Positions 1-8,748 of a DNA stretch of 37,324 bases are shown here, piece after piece. How positions within the stretch are numbered: position 1 is the first letter of the stretch; every line of letters begins with the position of its first letter. Under the pieces are notes generated by a model. It saw only the letters and a program-made list of their open reading frames with translations, had not been told where the DNA came from and ran no database searches. The DNA is from Planctomycetota bacterium (lineage in GTDB: Bacteria > Planctomycetota > UBA8742 > UBA2392), in contig JADLBZ010000061.1 in the NCBI GenBank assembly GCA_020847415.1, positions 1-37,324 of the forward strand, written 5' to 3'. Both the position numbers and the translations under genes were made by a program.

Positions 1-3000
1 CCCAAGCCGGCCGGCTCGGCGGACAAGGCGGTAAGCTGGCCGCGCAACCAGTCCGTCACGTCGCAGACCAAGGAAGCTGACGCCAACTGGGTTGACCTGG
101 ACGGCGACGGTGTCCGCGGCGGCAACGAGAGCGCGTTTGGCGCCGACAGGTTCCCTTCGGCGGTTGCCCTGGGTGCTCCCGGCCCGCTGGCGGGCGTGAC
201 GGGCTTCAAGGGCGACGGCCTGAATGCCGGCCAGGTTCGTACCCGCGATGTGGCGTTCCTGGAAGGGCAGGAGTACGGCGCGGCGGGCACCTATCGTGAA
301 CTGGGCGACTACTTCCGCGTGCGCGTAATGGACGCCGCCAGCCTGCTGAACCTGAACAGCTTCAAGGGTGACGGCCTCAAGCGGGTGCTGCGCGTGCTGG
401 GCGCCGCCATTGACGACTGGGTTACCAACGGCAACCCCAAGGGGCGTTACGACCCCTTCCCGGCCCAGGTGGTGGACGAGATTGCCATCGTGCAGGAGAA
501 CATCGGCATCCTCAGCAGCAAGGAGCAGTTGCGTGCCGTGTGGCTGGGCATCCCGGAAGGCGAGCGCCTTTTCAACCTGGCCATGATGTTCGTGACGGTG
601 AACAGCTACGTTGACACCAGCTACCGCGACTGGTGCGAGGCCAACACCAAGGTCCAGAACGACACGAACCTGAACCCGCTTGGCCTGACGGACTTGGAGC
701 TGTGGCGCGAGGGCTATACGCGCGATTCGCAGAAGGGCCGTGACGGTTGGCCCGCGTGGCAGCCGGAAAGCGCCTCGTGCTATGGCAAGGCGCCGGTGAA
801 CGTGAACACCGCCCCCAAGCCCGTGCTGGTCTGCCTGTTCGCGAACCTGGCGGCCCGCTCGCGGTTGCTGTATTTCCAGAAGCAGGACCAGATCACCGAG
901 GCAGACAAGCTGTACAAGGACAAATTCGGCGCCGCCACGGCGCCCCGTCGCCAGAACTCGGGCACGACTGACCTGGGTCGCCAGAACAACCGCCAGGCTG
1001 GTCCCGGCACGAACAAGGAAGATGCCTGGTTCCCCGGCGGCGAGGACAACAAGGCCATTTTCCAGCTTGTGCCCATCGGCCCGATCACGACGCCCCTGGG
1101 CGGCGGGAACACCACCGCGGGCGGACGCGGCGGCACGGACTACGCTTCGGCTCTGGCAGAGGAGATCATCAAGCTGCGCCAGGCGCACCCGTTCACGAGC
1201 TGGCAGGATTTTGACGAGCGCTTCTGCCGGCGCCTGCTGCTGGGCCTGCCGGACGAACGCAAGAACATGAACATTCCCGACCTGGTCGGGGTGGCCCGCG
1301 GCAGCCTGACAGCCGTGGACGTGACGGGCGCCTTCCCCGCCAAATTGCTGCCCGATGCCGGCAACTGCGAGCACGCCGCCAACCCCATCACCGGCAGCGA
1401 CGCCGCCATGAGCCAGTCGGCCTTCCGCGCCTGGTACTGGAAGAGCATGGTGTACATGATCCGCGCTGCGCTGAACCCCAACAACGTCACCAACCGCTAC
1501 AACCCGGATTACCCGTACTACCAGAACGTTGACCGCATGGACCTGACGTCCGCCTCCTGCCCGGTGTGCTTCAGCAGCATGGGCATCTATGAGGTCACCA
1601 GCCAGGGCGAGTTGCTGGACAAGGAAGATGCGGAATCCGAGCAGACCACCAGCACCGGCAACGGCACCGAGCGTGCCCCGGTGGCGCGCCGCCAGGTGCG
1701 CTCGGTCGTGCAGATCTATGAGCTCCTGCGCCACAGCAGCCAGCAGGACTTCATGAGCCCGCTGGACGCCACCGACCTGATGAAGAAGAACCGCACATCC
1801 AGCCAGCCGCAGGCGGCAGTGACCGGCGTGGCCCACACCCGCTACGGCACCAAGTCCTACCCGTTCAGCGTGGACGAGATGTCCAACGGAAGCTGGGAAC
1901 ACGGCGGCGTCCTTCCCTACGAGGATGCCGAGGACGCCCGGGGCATTGCCTACAGCAAGAACACCCAGACCGACCCGGCTGTAGACAAGTGGAAGGGGCA
2001 CAACGATTACATGTCAGCCAGCGGCGAGTTCGGCTATGTCGCCCTGGATCCCAAGGACCGCACGCCAGTGAAGGAGACCGACGGCAAGACCTATCCGCTG
2101 GCCTTCCATGCCCGCTTCAACGAGGCTCTCAGGGCCCGTACCCGCGTGATGGATGGCGGCACGGTCAAGTCCAACATTGAGGGCGTCAACAGCGAACAGC
2201 AGGGCCTGGACGATGCATGGGGTCACTTCCCCTGGGAATCGGGCGCCATGTTCGAAGACTTCATCTCCAGCGCCACGCCCCGCAGCAAGGAGCACCCCCT
2301 GGCCAACCCGGGCGGCCGGCAGAACGAGTTCGATAACGCGTCGGCCGGCAAGGAGGCAACCGTCTATTCCAGCCTGCAGCCGGACGGCGTGGTGCTGCGC
2401 GGCGGCGACCTGCGCCCGGCCGCTGAAAAATCCACGATCGGCACCTACAACACCCGCGGCATTGGCCGCTGGCCGCGCCTGAAGCTGCTGCGTTATCCCT
2501 GCGGCGCCCGCAGCGCAGGCAATCCCTTTGAACCGATCCGCACCTACACCATGATTGGCGATTCTGACCAGCAGGACGGCGTGAACGACGGCAAGCAAAT
2601 GGGCGCCGTGGTTCCGCCGCCGCCCCCCGGAGCGCCGACGCCGAACATTGTCGAGACGCGCAAACGCCTGGAGGGTGTCGCCCTGCCCTACCGCGGCACA
2701 GACAACCACAACACTGATGCCGAGGCCTGGCGCCAGCACCGCAGCAACATGCCCTACTACGAAGGCACCGTGGACTTCTGGATCAAGTGGGACCTGCCGC
2801 CCCAGGGCAACGAGCCCAATCACGACGTGGTGGCCATGGGCGAAATCGACCCGGCCAGCCACAACTTCTCGGGCCTGTTCGGTGCCACTGCCTACGGTCG
2901 TTTCCATGACAGTGCCAAGTACACCGACCCGGCGGGCACCAACCGCAACAGTGACGCCGACTTCGAGGGCGTGCAGTTCTTCGTCTACAAGGAGCCGGGC

Positions 3001-4323
3001 GGCCTGCTGCGCTTCTCGCGCCTCTACTTCTCGGAGGCGTTCGGCATGGACGTGCAGACCGGCGCGACCGGAAGCGGCAGTTCCACAGTGGTGCAGTTCG
3101 GCACCGCCATGCGCCGCATTTTTGACCAGGTGACGCCCTTTGGCGGCTTCAGCGCCACCAACGACATCTGCAACGATGTCGGTGTGGGTGGCAGCAACAA
3201 GGGCTTCCTGTATGCGCGCACCGACGCCTGGGTGGACCTGGCCACGGCGACCGCCATGGACTCGAACAACAAGTCGGCGCCGCTGCGCCTGCGCGTGCAC
3301 GACTGGCACCGCTTCACGCTGTCGTACAAGTCCAACGAGAGCAAGACGCCCTACTACCTGTGGATCAACGGCCGCATGGTAAACGGCATCACGTTCCTGG
3401 AAGACCCGAACGGCGACTTCGGTTTCCGCAACGACGGCGCCCACGTCAGCCCCGCCGGCGCGCGCGACCAGCCCGTTCCCGCCGACTCCGGCGCCGCATC
3501 CGACGTGAGTTATCTCTTCTTCCGCAGCACCTCGAAGCTGCTGGAGATCAACCCGGAAGACCGCCTGACGGTTGGCTGTGTGTTCCGCCGCCAGCGCGAC
3601 ATTGCCTCGGACCAGACCGACTACGACAAGTGGTTCGGCGAGGCCGATGACCAGTCGGACCTGGCCAAGCCGTCACGCCCGCTGTTCAAGTTCGACTCCA
3701 ACCTTGTGGCGGTGGCCAACGCCACCGTGGACGACTTCCGTATCTCGGCCGAACCCGCGCCGGGAGGCACCGGCACCATCCCCGTAGCCACCATGGAGGT
3801 GAACAGCCGCTATATGGCTGCCAACGATGCGGAAGCTGACCGTACCTACTACGAGAACGGGTTCCTTCCGGTTCGCAGCGAAGACGGTGAGTTGCATGCC
3901 CTGCCGGTGCGCCTGGGAACGATCTCGTGGACTGAACTGCGGCCGGACTGGGACCCCTACGCCGACAAGGGCATGAACCCCTGGGACTCCAGCCGCATCC
4001 AGATGGAGTGGGCCGTGTTTGACGACGCGGCGACTCTTGCCACGGGCGGTGCCGAGCATGATTTCAAGACGGCGGCGGCAAGCGGCTATGCGGAGGACCC
4101 GGTGGGCAAGGACGTGGCTTCGAAGGGGTACTGGGCAGCGGGCGGCATGAGCCTGAATCGCACCGTGCTGAAGAGCGGGTCGTCTGTGGGCGTGCTGGTG
4201 TACCGTGCCCGCTTCCGCGTTGGCGACAACCTGAAGGTGAACAACGTGACGCCCATCCTGGATGATGTGACCGTCACGGTATTGACGCCGCCCCGCAAGC
4301 TGTCGTTCGTAATTGATTTCTAG
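1..4323 (+). CDS. GspK-like type II secretion/pseudopilin protein with C-terminal LamG-like domain (5' end missing)
   Basis: The frame is open from base 1, so the gene starts upstream and the track's GTG at 196 is internal. Residue numbers here count from base 1. Residues 266-275 contain the VNVNTAP motif, and residues 385-415 look like a helix-hairpin-helix segment (TSWQDFDERF). Both are hallmarks of GspK, the minor pseudopilin of type II secretion. A Pro-rich linker (PPPPPGAPTP) lies near residue 875. It precedes a region around 915-1140 (GTVDFWIKW, then HRFTLSY and LWINGRMVNG) that resembles LamG/concanavalin-like lectin folds. At over 1440 residues it is several times longer than ordinary GspK (about 320 aa). 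The GspK assignment rests on the motifs; the LamG call is weaker. It probably acts in the envelope as part of, or displayed by, a pilus-like secretion apparatus. The N-terminal membrane helix would lie outside the window. Confidence 0.7.
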   Translation, partial: PKPAGSADKAVSWPRNQSVTSQTKEADANWVDLDGDGVRGGNESAFGADRFPSAVALGAPGPLAGVTGFKGDGLNAGQVRTRDVAFLEGQEYGAAGTYRELGDYFRVRVMDAASLLNLNSFKGDGLKRVLRVLGAAIDDWVTNGNPKGRYDPFPAQVVDEIAIVQENIGILSSKEQLRAVWLGIPEGERLFNLAMMFVTVNSYVDTSYRDWCEANTKVQNDTNLNPLGLTDLELWREGYTRDSQKGRDGWPAWQPESASCYGKAPVNVNTAPKPVLVCLFANLAARSRLLYFQKQDQITEADKLYKDKFGAATAPRRQNSGTTDLGRQNNRQAGPGTNKEDAWFPGGEDNKAIFQLVPIGPITTPLGGGNTTAGGRGGTDYASALAEEIIKLRQAHPFTSWQDFDERFCRRLLLGLPDERKNMNIPDLVGVARGSLTAVDVTGAFPAKLLPDAGNCEHAANPITGSDAAMSQSAFRAWYWKSMVYMIRAALNPNNVTNRYNPDYPYYQNVDRMDLTSASCPVCFSSMGIYEVTSQGELLDKEDAESEQTTSTGNGTERAPVARRQVRSVVQIYELLRHSSQQDFMSPLDATDLMKKNRTSSQPQAAVTGVAHTRYGTKSYPFSVDEMSNGSWEHGGVLPYEDAEDARGIAYSKNTQTDPAVDKWKGHNDYMSASGEFGYVALDPKDRTPVKETDGKTYPLAFHARFNEALRARTRVMDGGTVKSNIEGVNSEQQGLDDAWGHFPWESGAMFEDFISSATPRSKEHPLANPGGRQNEFDNASAGKEATVYSSLQPDGVVLRGGDLRPAAEKSTIGTYNTRGIGRWPRLKLLRYPCGARSAGNPFEPIRTYTMIGDSDQQDGVNDGKQMGAVVPPPPPGAPTPNIVETRKRLEGVALPYRGTDNHNTDAEAWRQHRSNMPYYEGTVDFWIKWDLPPQGNEPNHDVVAMGEIDPASHNFSGLFGATAYGRFHDSAKYTDPAGTNRNSDADFEGVQFFVYKEPGGLLRFSRLYFSEAFGMDVQTGATGSGSSTVVQFGTAMRRIFDQVTPFGGFSATNDICNDVGVGGSNKGFLYARTDAWVDLATATAMDSNNKSAPLRLRVHDWHRFTLSYKSNESKTPYYLWINGRMVNGITFLEDPNGDFGFRNDGAHVSPAGARDQPVPADSGAASDVSYLFFRSTSKLLEINPEDRLTVGCVFRRQRDIASDQTDYDKWFGEADDQSDLAKPSRPLFKFDSNLVAVANATVDDFRISAEPAPGGTGTIPVATMEVNSRYMAANDAEADRTYYENGFLPVRSEDGELHALPVRLGTISWTELRPDWDPYADKGMNPWDSSRIQMEWAVFDDAATLATGGAEHDFKTAAASGYAEDPVGKDVASKGYWAAGGMSLNRTVLKSGSSVGVLVYRARFRVGDNLKVNNVTPILDDVTVTVLTPPRKLSFVIDF

Positions 4324-4346
4324 GGTGCTGGTGTTTGGTGCCCGTG

Positions 4347-4374
4347 GTTGCAGGTGACAAGTTGCAGGTGATAA
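4347..4374 (+). repeat. Two tandem copies of a 14-bp repeat
   Basis: GTTGCAGGTGACAA is followed directly by GTTGCAGGTGATAA, a 13/14 match. The pair lies in the gap between the GspK-like gene and the next gene, just upstream of a hairpin. Function is unknown; it may be an intergenic repeat family. Confidence 0.6.
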
Positions 4375-4386
4375 AGTGAGGCAAGT

Positions 4387-4423
4387 ACGATCCCGGCCCC
4401 CCTTACGGGAAAGCCGGGATCGT
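4387..4423 (+). terminator. Stem-loop, probable terminator after the GspK-like gene
   Basis: A perfect 11-bp stem (ACGATCCCGGC at 4387-4397 with GCCGGGATCGT at 4413-4423) encloses a 15-nt loop. The following bases contain only a short T run (CGTTTGG), so it could be a weak intrinsic terminator or an mRNA-stabilising hairpin. It lies 63 bases after the stop codon and 40 bases before the next start. Confidence 0.5.
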
Positions 4424-4463
4424 CGTTTGGGGGCCTGTTTCTGCTGCACGAGGAGGAGGAGCC

Positions 4464-6380
4464 ATGAGGACAGTTTCAGGAATCGCCCTTTGCGGCCTGG
4501 CGGGGCTGCTGCTGGCGGGCCAGGCGGTCGCGCAGGAGGGCGGCATCCCGCCCAATCGCGTGCGCCAGGTGCGCGGCAACACAGTGACGACGGATACCCT
4601 GTATCTTCAAAACCGGGTTGTCTTTCGGCGCATTGACGTGACCAGCGACGGCTATGGCATGCAGTTGGCGGGCGAGCTGTTCACGGATTTCGAATGCGAC
4701 AAGCCGGCGCCGGACAGCGGCCTGCGCCCCGGCCAGATGATGGGCGTGCGGGTGGACATCAAGCTGTACCAGGAGAACGTGACGCTGAAGCGGCACAACA
4801 ACGCCATCAAGGAGCCCAAGCTTGAGCCCGGTCGCTACGGGCCGCAGGTGGACACCCAGGCCATCTCGGCGACTGCCGAGGTTGTGGAAGAGGGGCTGGG
4901 GCTGGCGCGCTTCCAGATGCCCGCGCTCACCAAGCCTTTGGCTCCGGGCGTTTACCGCATGGTGGCCAGCGTCACCTTCAAGGCTCAACCCGCCCCCGTG
5001 GTGAAGGGCCTCAAATGGTGCTCGGCGTGGTACGGCGAGCTGGACGAAGGACTCGACCCGGTTACGAACGAGCGCCTCCTGCGGCCGGTCTGGGGCGACC
5101 CTGAGTTGCACGAGAAGACCTACAAGGAACTGCTGGACAACTTCCAGCGGGTGCAAACCGAGGCTGTCATCTACGTGGCAGACACACTTCGCGGCGACAA
5201 GCCCGAGAACATGAAGACCCTGCTGCGCGCGCCCGCACAGGCCAAAGGCAACGCAAAGGCCAACATCCTGGTCTGGGACACCTGGATGGAGACCATTGGC
5301 TGGGTGCAGCTTTACGAGAACCAGCTCGCCCAGATCCCGGTGGACCTGAAGAAAGACCTGGACAACCCGGATCTGCCCGCAGATGTGAAGAAGCGCCGCA
5401 AGAAAGAGGCCGAGCAGGACGAAATCAATGTGAAGGACCTGATCCAGTTGCATGGCGGCAAGTGCAGCAAGGAGGAAACCCGGCTGTACATGCAGGCCAC
5501 CGCGGCCCGCACGGACATTCTGGAGCAGATCAAGCTGTTCCAGGAGTACTTGCAGCAGCGCTACTGGTGCCTGGTGGACGGCTGGCTGCTCTACGGCGGC
5601 TTTCACAGCATTAACCACCCCGGCTACAACGCCTGGGAAGCGGTGCAGAGCCAGAACAAGAACACCTCGCGGGAGAAGCGCGAGGAGAAGCTGAGGAAGG
5701 CCAACGACGAGGGCGGTGAGGCAGCCTTTACCGCCAAGCTGGAGGAGACCTGGAAATTCGACCCGGCCGAGGCGCGCAACGTGGCCAAGAAGTACCTCAC
5801 CGACAAGGTCTTCAAGGACCGGTGGGACGGCAACAAGTTCGTGGCCACACGCGAGAAACTGGTGGTGCTGGACCTGGTGGACGACAGCGGACAGCCGGGC
5901 AAGTGGGCAGCCTACCGCAACAATTTCATTTCCGAGTTCCGCAAGGAAACGGACCGCGTGCTGGGCGAGATTGACACCGGTGTCCTGTACGCGACCCAGG
6001 TGTGGCCGGAAGTGGTGGCGGAAGCCCGGAGTGCCCGCGACGATGTGATTGCCCTGGCGCTGTCGTGGGAGTTCCAGATCCGCACCGCGGCCGGCAAGCG
6101 CAACGAGGCCACCGAGCCGCTGATTGAGGACCCCAAGGCCGTGATGCAGAGCTGGCAGGACGAAGACCTCAACCGTCCGGCGGAAGACAAGCTGGCGGCG
6201 TACTTCCAGCGGGCGCAGATTCAGCCGGGGGCACTCAAGACGCAGTTCGATGCGCACATGGTGTTCATCAAGGACAAGATTGACCTGGTAGAGTTCACCT
6301 CCGCGTATCGGCGTGCCATTGAAGGCGGCGCGCAGGGGGCCATCTTGCCGGGCAGCAAGCCCAAGTGGCGCGATAACTAG
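4464..6380 (+). CDS. Secreted 638-aa protein of unknown function
   Basis: The ATG follows a strong purine-rich ribosome-binding site (GAGGAGGAGG). Residues 1-23 form a Sec signal peptide: MRTVSG, a hydrophobic core, and a likely cut after AVA. Residues about 30-190 look like a beta-rich domain. Residues about 205-620 are charged and mostly helical, with many Lys/Glu runs and aromatic residues. No catalytic motif is evident and I do not recognise the family. It follows the GspK-like gene on the same strand, separated by a 140-bp gap with a hairpin. A link to the secretion system is therefore possible but unproven. A strong terminator lies 21 bases downstream of its stop. Confidence 0.75.
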   Translation: MRTVSGIALCGLAGLLLAGQAVAQEGGIPPNRVRQVRGNTVTTDTLYLQNRVVFRRIDVTSDGYGMQLAGELFTDFECDKPAPDSGLRPGQMMGVRVDIKLYQENVTLKRHNNAIKEPKLEPGRYGPQVDTQAISATAEVVEEGLGLARFQMPALTKPLAPGVYRMVASVTFKAQPAPVVKGLKWCSAWYGELDEGLDPVTNERLLRPVWGDPELHEKTYKELLDNFQRVQTEAVIYVADTLRGDKPENMKTLLRAPAQAKGNAKANILVWDTWMETIGWVQLYENQLAQIPVDLKKDLDNPDLPADVKKRRKKEAEQDEINVKDLIQLHGGKCSKEETRLYMQATAARTDILEQIKLFQEYLQQRYWCLVDGWLLYGGFHSINHPGYNAWEAVQSQNKNTSREKREEKLRKANDEGGEAAFTAKLEETWKFDPAEARNVAKKYLTDKVFKDRWDGNKFVATREKLVVLDLVDDSGQPGKWAAYRNNFISEFRKETDRVLGEIDTGVLYATQVWPEVVAEARSARDDVIALALSWEFQIRTAAGKRNEATEPLIEDPKAVMQSWQDEDLNRPAEDKLAAYFQRAQIQPGALKTQFDAHMVFIKDKIDLVEFTSAYRRAIEGGAQGAILPGSKPKWRDN

Positions 6381-6400
6381 ATGGCAGCCGGACACGGCAA

Positions 6401-6430
6401 GCGGGGGCCCTGAGGGCCCCCGCTTTCGTT
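6401..6430 (+). terminator. Rho-independent terminator
   Basis: GCGGGGGCCC and GGGCCCCCGC form a perfect 10-bp GC stem with a TGA loop (6401-6423), followed by TTTCGTT. It ends the unit containing the secreted 638-aa protein. The remaining bases up to 6616, between convergent genes, show nothing else I can support. Confidence 0.8.
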
Positions 6431-6616
6431 GGAGGCGAAACCGGTGGCTACTGGTTCATCGCGATTGAATTCAGGGGTGGCTCCATCCATCGCGTGCGGG
6501 TTTTTCCGCGACAGCGAGGGACAGAAGCCCGGAGGGCGCGTGTCGCGAGCGCCGGTCGCGGCCTGATGCGGAAGCGGGAGGGAACCGACACCCCCAATTT
6601 CAATGTGGGTGCAACA

Positions 6617-8635
6617 CTACATTGGTTTGCCGGCGGGTTTCTTCTCGCGGGGATCGTTGCCCCTGCCGTCGTCCACGGGGCAATCCGGCAGGGCGCGCAG
6701 GATGCGCTTGCCGTAGCCCTTGCGCACGATGCGCGAATCCAGAATCACCACGGTGCCGAAGTCGTCCTTGCGCCGGATCAGCCGCCCGAAGCCCTGGCGC
6801 AGCTTGATGGTGGCCTCGGGAACCATGTAATCAGCGAAGTCGCTGCCGCCGGCGGCGCGCACTTCGTCCATGCGGGCGGCCACCAGGGGGTCGCTGGGCA
6901 CCGGAAAAGGCAGGCGCACCAGCACCACGGTGGTCAGCGCCTCGCCCGGAACGTCCACGCCCTGCCAGAAGGTGTCCAGCCCGAACAGCACCATCTGCTT
7001 GCCCTGCTTGAAGCGCTCCAGCATGCGGTTGCGCGACTGGCCATCGCCCTGCTTGAGGGGCGTGAAGCCCAGGAACTCCAGTTGCGCGTGCACGCCGTCC
7101 CACACCCGGCGCATCTGCTGCGCGCTGGTGAACAGCACAAACACGCCGCCCCGGCTGCGCTTGCAGGCGGCCAGTACTTCTTCGTTGACGCGGGCGTCGT
7201 AGGCGGGGTCCTGCCCGCCGCGGCCGGGGGGCTCAGGCAGGTCAGGGATCAGGATCTTGGCGCGCTCGCGATAGTTGAAGGGGCTGCCCAGTTGCAGCTG
7301 GTCGGCCCGGTCGTCGGGCACGCCCAGCCGCCCGCGCACAAAGTCAAAATCATTGGGGCCGGTGGCCAGGGTGGCGCTGGTCAGCACCACGGCCTTGCAG
7401 CGCTCAAACAGCAGCTCGGCCAGTTGCGGGCCAACGTGCACGGGGGCCGCGCGAAGCTCGACGTTGCGCTCGCGCGACGAAGCCGGAATCTCGACCCAGT
7501 AGACCTGCCCTTCCAGCAACTGGCGGTTGTAGTTGTCCAGCGAGAGCGCGTACTCCTCCACGCGCCGGGCGTGGGACTCAACCTCCAGCCGGTCTTCCTC
7601 GTTGGTGGTGCGCAGCATGCCCTCGCGCAGCACCAGTCCCAGCCGGCGCATGGCCTGGCCCGCGCCGTCAGGGAATTGGCCGGGCTCAAAGACCCGGGCG
7701 GGCAGCTCACGGCTGGCGGCCCAGTTCTCGACAGCAAGGAAAAAGCGCTCGCCTTCGTCGCGGGCGCCGCGCAGGGCCTCGTGGGCGCCGTTCAGGAAAT
7801 CGAACTTCACCAGCAGGCCCTTGTTGCGGCGCGCGTTGTAGAGCTGCGACAGCGTGTACATCAGGCCCGCCCGGGTCACCCGCATGCCCAGGTGCTCGCC
7901 GGCGTAGCGCTCAAGCTCGTGGGCTTCGTCCACGATCACGTAACGGTAGTCGGGCAGGTAGTTCACGCCCGCGGCCTTCAGGGCCAGGTCGGCGCACAGC
8001 AGGGCGTGGTTCACGACCAGAATGTGGCAGTTGTAGATGCGCCGCCGGGCGCGCTGGAAGAAGCAGCGCGACTCGTAGTTGGGGCACTGGCGGCCCATGC
8101 AGTTGTTGCGGTCGCTGACCACCTGCTGCCACACGTCCTGCGACGGGGCAAAATCCATGGAGGCCAGGGTGCCGTCGGCAGTCTGCTCGGACCACGTCTT
8201 GATCCGCAGCAGCTCGCGCCGCTCGTCGCCCGCGATTACCGGGCCGGATTCCTGCCGCAGGGCGTTCTCCAGCCGCCGCAGGCTCACGTAGTTGCTGCGC
8301 CCCTTGGCCAGCACAGCCGTGAACTCGGCGTCCCAGACGCTGCGCAGAAAGGGCAGGTCCTTGCCAAAGAGCTGCTCCTGCAGGGCGATGGTGCCGGTGC
8401 TGATGACCACCGGGCGCTCGTCGCCCTTACCCTCCACGGCGCGGCGGATGGCAGGCACGAGGTAGCCGAAGCTCTTGCCCACGCCCGTGCCGGCCTCGAC
8501 CAGCAGGTGGCGGTCCTGTTCAAAGGCCGATTCCACGGCGCGGGCCATGGCCAGTTGCTGCGGCCGCTCTTCGTAGCCGCCCAGCTTCTGGGCTATCAGG
8601 CCGCCCGGCCCCAGGATGGAATCCACGAAACCCAT
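6617..8635 (-). CDS. dinG: DinG/YoaA-type superfamily 2 DNA helicase
   Basis: This 672-aa protein belongs to the Rad3/XPD-like helicases, ATP-dependent 5'-3' DNA unwinding enzymes used in repair and replication. Walker A (AGTGVGKS) is at residues 48-55. The DEAH box (VDEAHE) is near 235-240. Motif VI (QGFGRLIRR) is near the C terminus. The Fe-S domain region shows CMGRQCPNYESRC, giving Cys179, Cys184 and Cys191. The position that usually carries the first cluster Cys in DinG (NYVC) reads NYVS at residues 116-118, so the fourth ligand is uncertain. There is no exonuclease domain, so it is closer in build to YoaA and short DinG than to Bacillus DinG. It is divergently arranged with ugd and convergent with the secreted protein. 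Family assignment is firm; the choice of dinG over yoaA is by convention. Confidence 0.9.
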   Translation of the reverse strand: MGFVDSILGPGGLIAQKLGGYEERPQQLAMARAVESAFEQDRHLLVEAGTGVGKSFGYLVPAIRRAVEGKGDERPVVISTGTIALQEQLFGKDLPFLRSVWDAEFTAVLAKGRSNYVSLRRLENALRQESGPVIAGDERRELLRIKTWSEQTADGTLASMDFAPSQDVWQQVVSDRNNCMGRQCPNYESRCFFQRARRRIYNCHILVVNHALLCADLALKAAGVNYLPDYRYVIVDEAHELERYAGEHLGMRVTRAGLMYTLSQLYNARRNKGLLVKFDFLNGAHEALRGARDEGERFFLAVENWAASRELPARVFEPGQFPDGAGQAMRRLGLVLREGMLRTTNEEDRLEVESHARRVEEYALSLDNYNRQLLEGQVYWVEIPASSRERNVELRAAPVHVGPQLAELLFERCKAVVLTSATLATGPNDFDFVRGRLGVPDDRADQLQLGSPFNYRERAKILIPDLPEPPGRGGQDPAYDARVNEEVLAACKRSRGGVFVLFTSAQQMRRVWDGVHAQLEFLGFTPLKQGDGQSRNRMLERFKQGKQMVLFGLDTFWQGVDVPGEALTTVVLVRLPFPVPSDPLVAARMDEVRAAGGSDFADYMVPEATIKLRQGFGRLIRRKDDFGTVVILDSRIVRKGYGKRILRALPDCPVDDGRGNDPREKKPAGKPM

Positions 8636-8748
8636 GGCGCGGAGTCTAGCAACGCTCGCGACAGCCGCGCGGTCCTGCTGCTTGCCCCGGACACTTCCTT
8701 CGGGCGCGGCTCAAACTAGGCTTGCGGGGCCTTTTGCGGGAGCCCTGC

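Noticed and set aside
2014-3444. 476-aa minus-strand ORF
   Set aside because: Antisense shadow inside the GspK-like gene.
4476-6395. 639-aa minus-strand ORF
   Set aside because: Antisense shadow of the secreted 638-aa gene. It is rich in His/Val/Leu/Gln as expected from reversed GC-rich codons, and has no signal, motif or ribosome-binding site.
6431-6616. Possible small gene or second terminator between convergent genes
   Set aside because: Only a 4-bp stem (GCGG/CCGC around a T run) and no credible short ORF with a ribosome-binding site.
6494-8719. 741-aa plus-strand ORF
   Set aside because: Shadow of the helicase gene on the opposite strand; its composition (Ala/His/Gln/Val) is typical of antisense frames.
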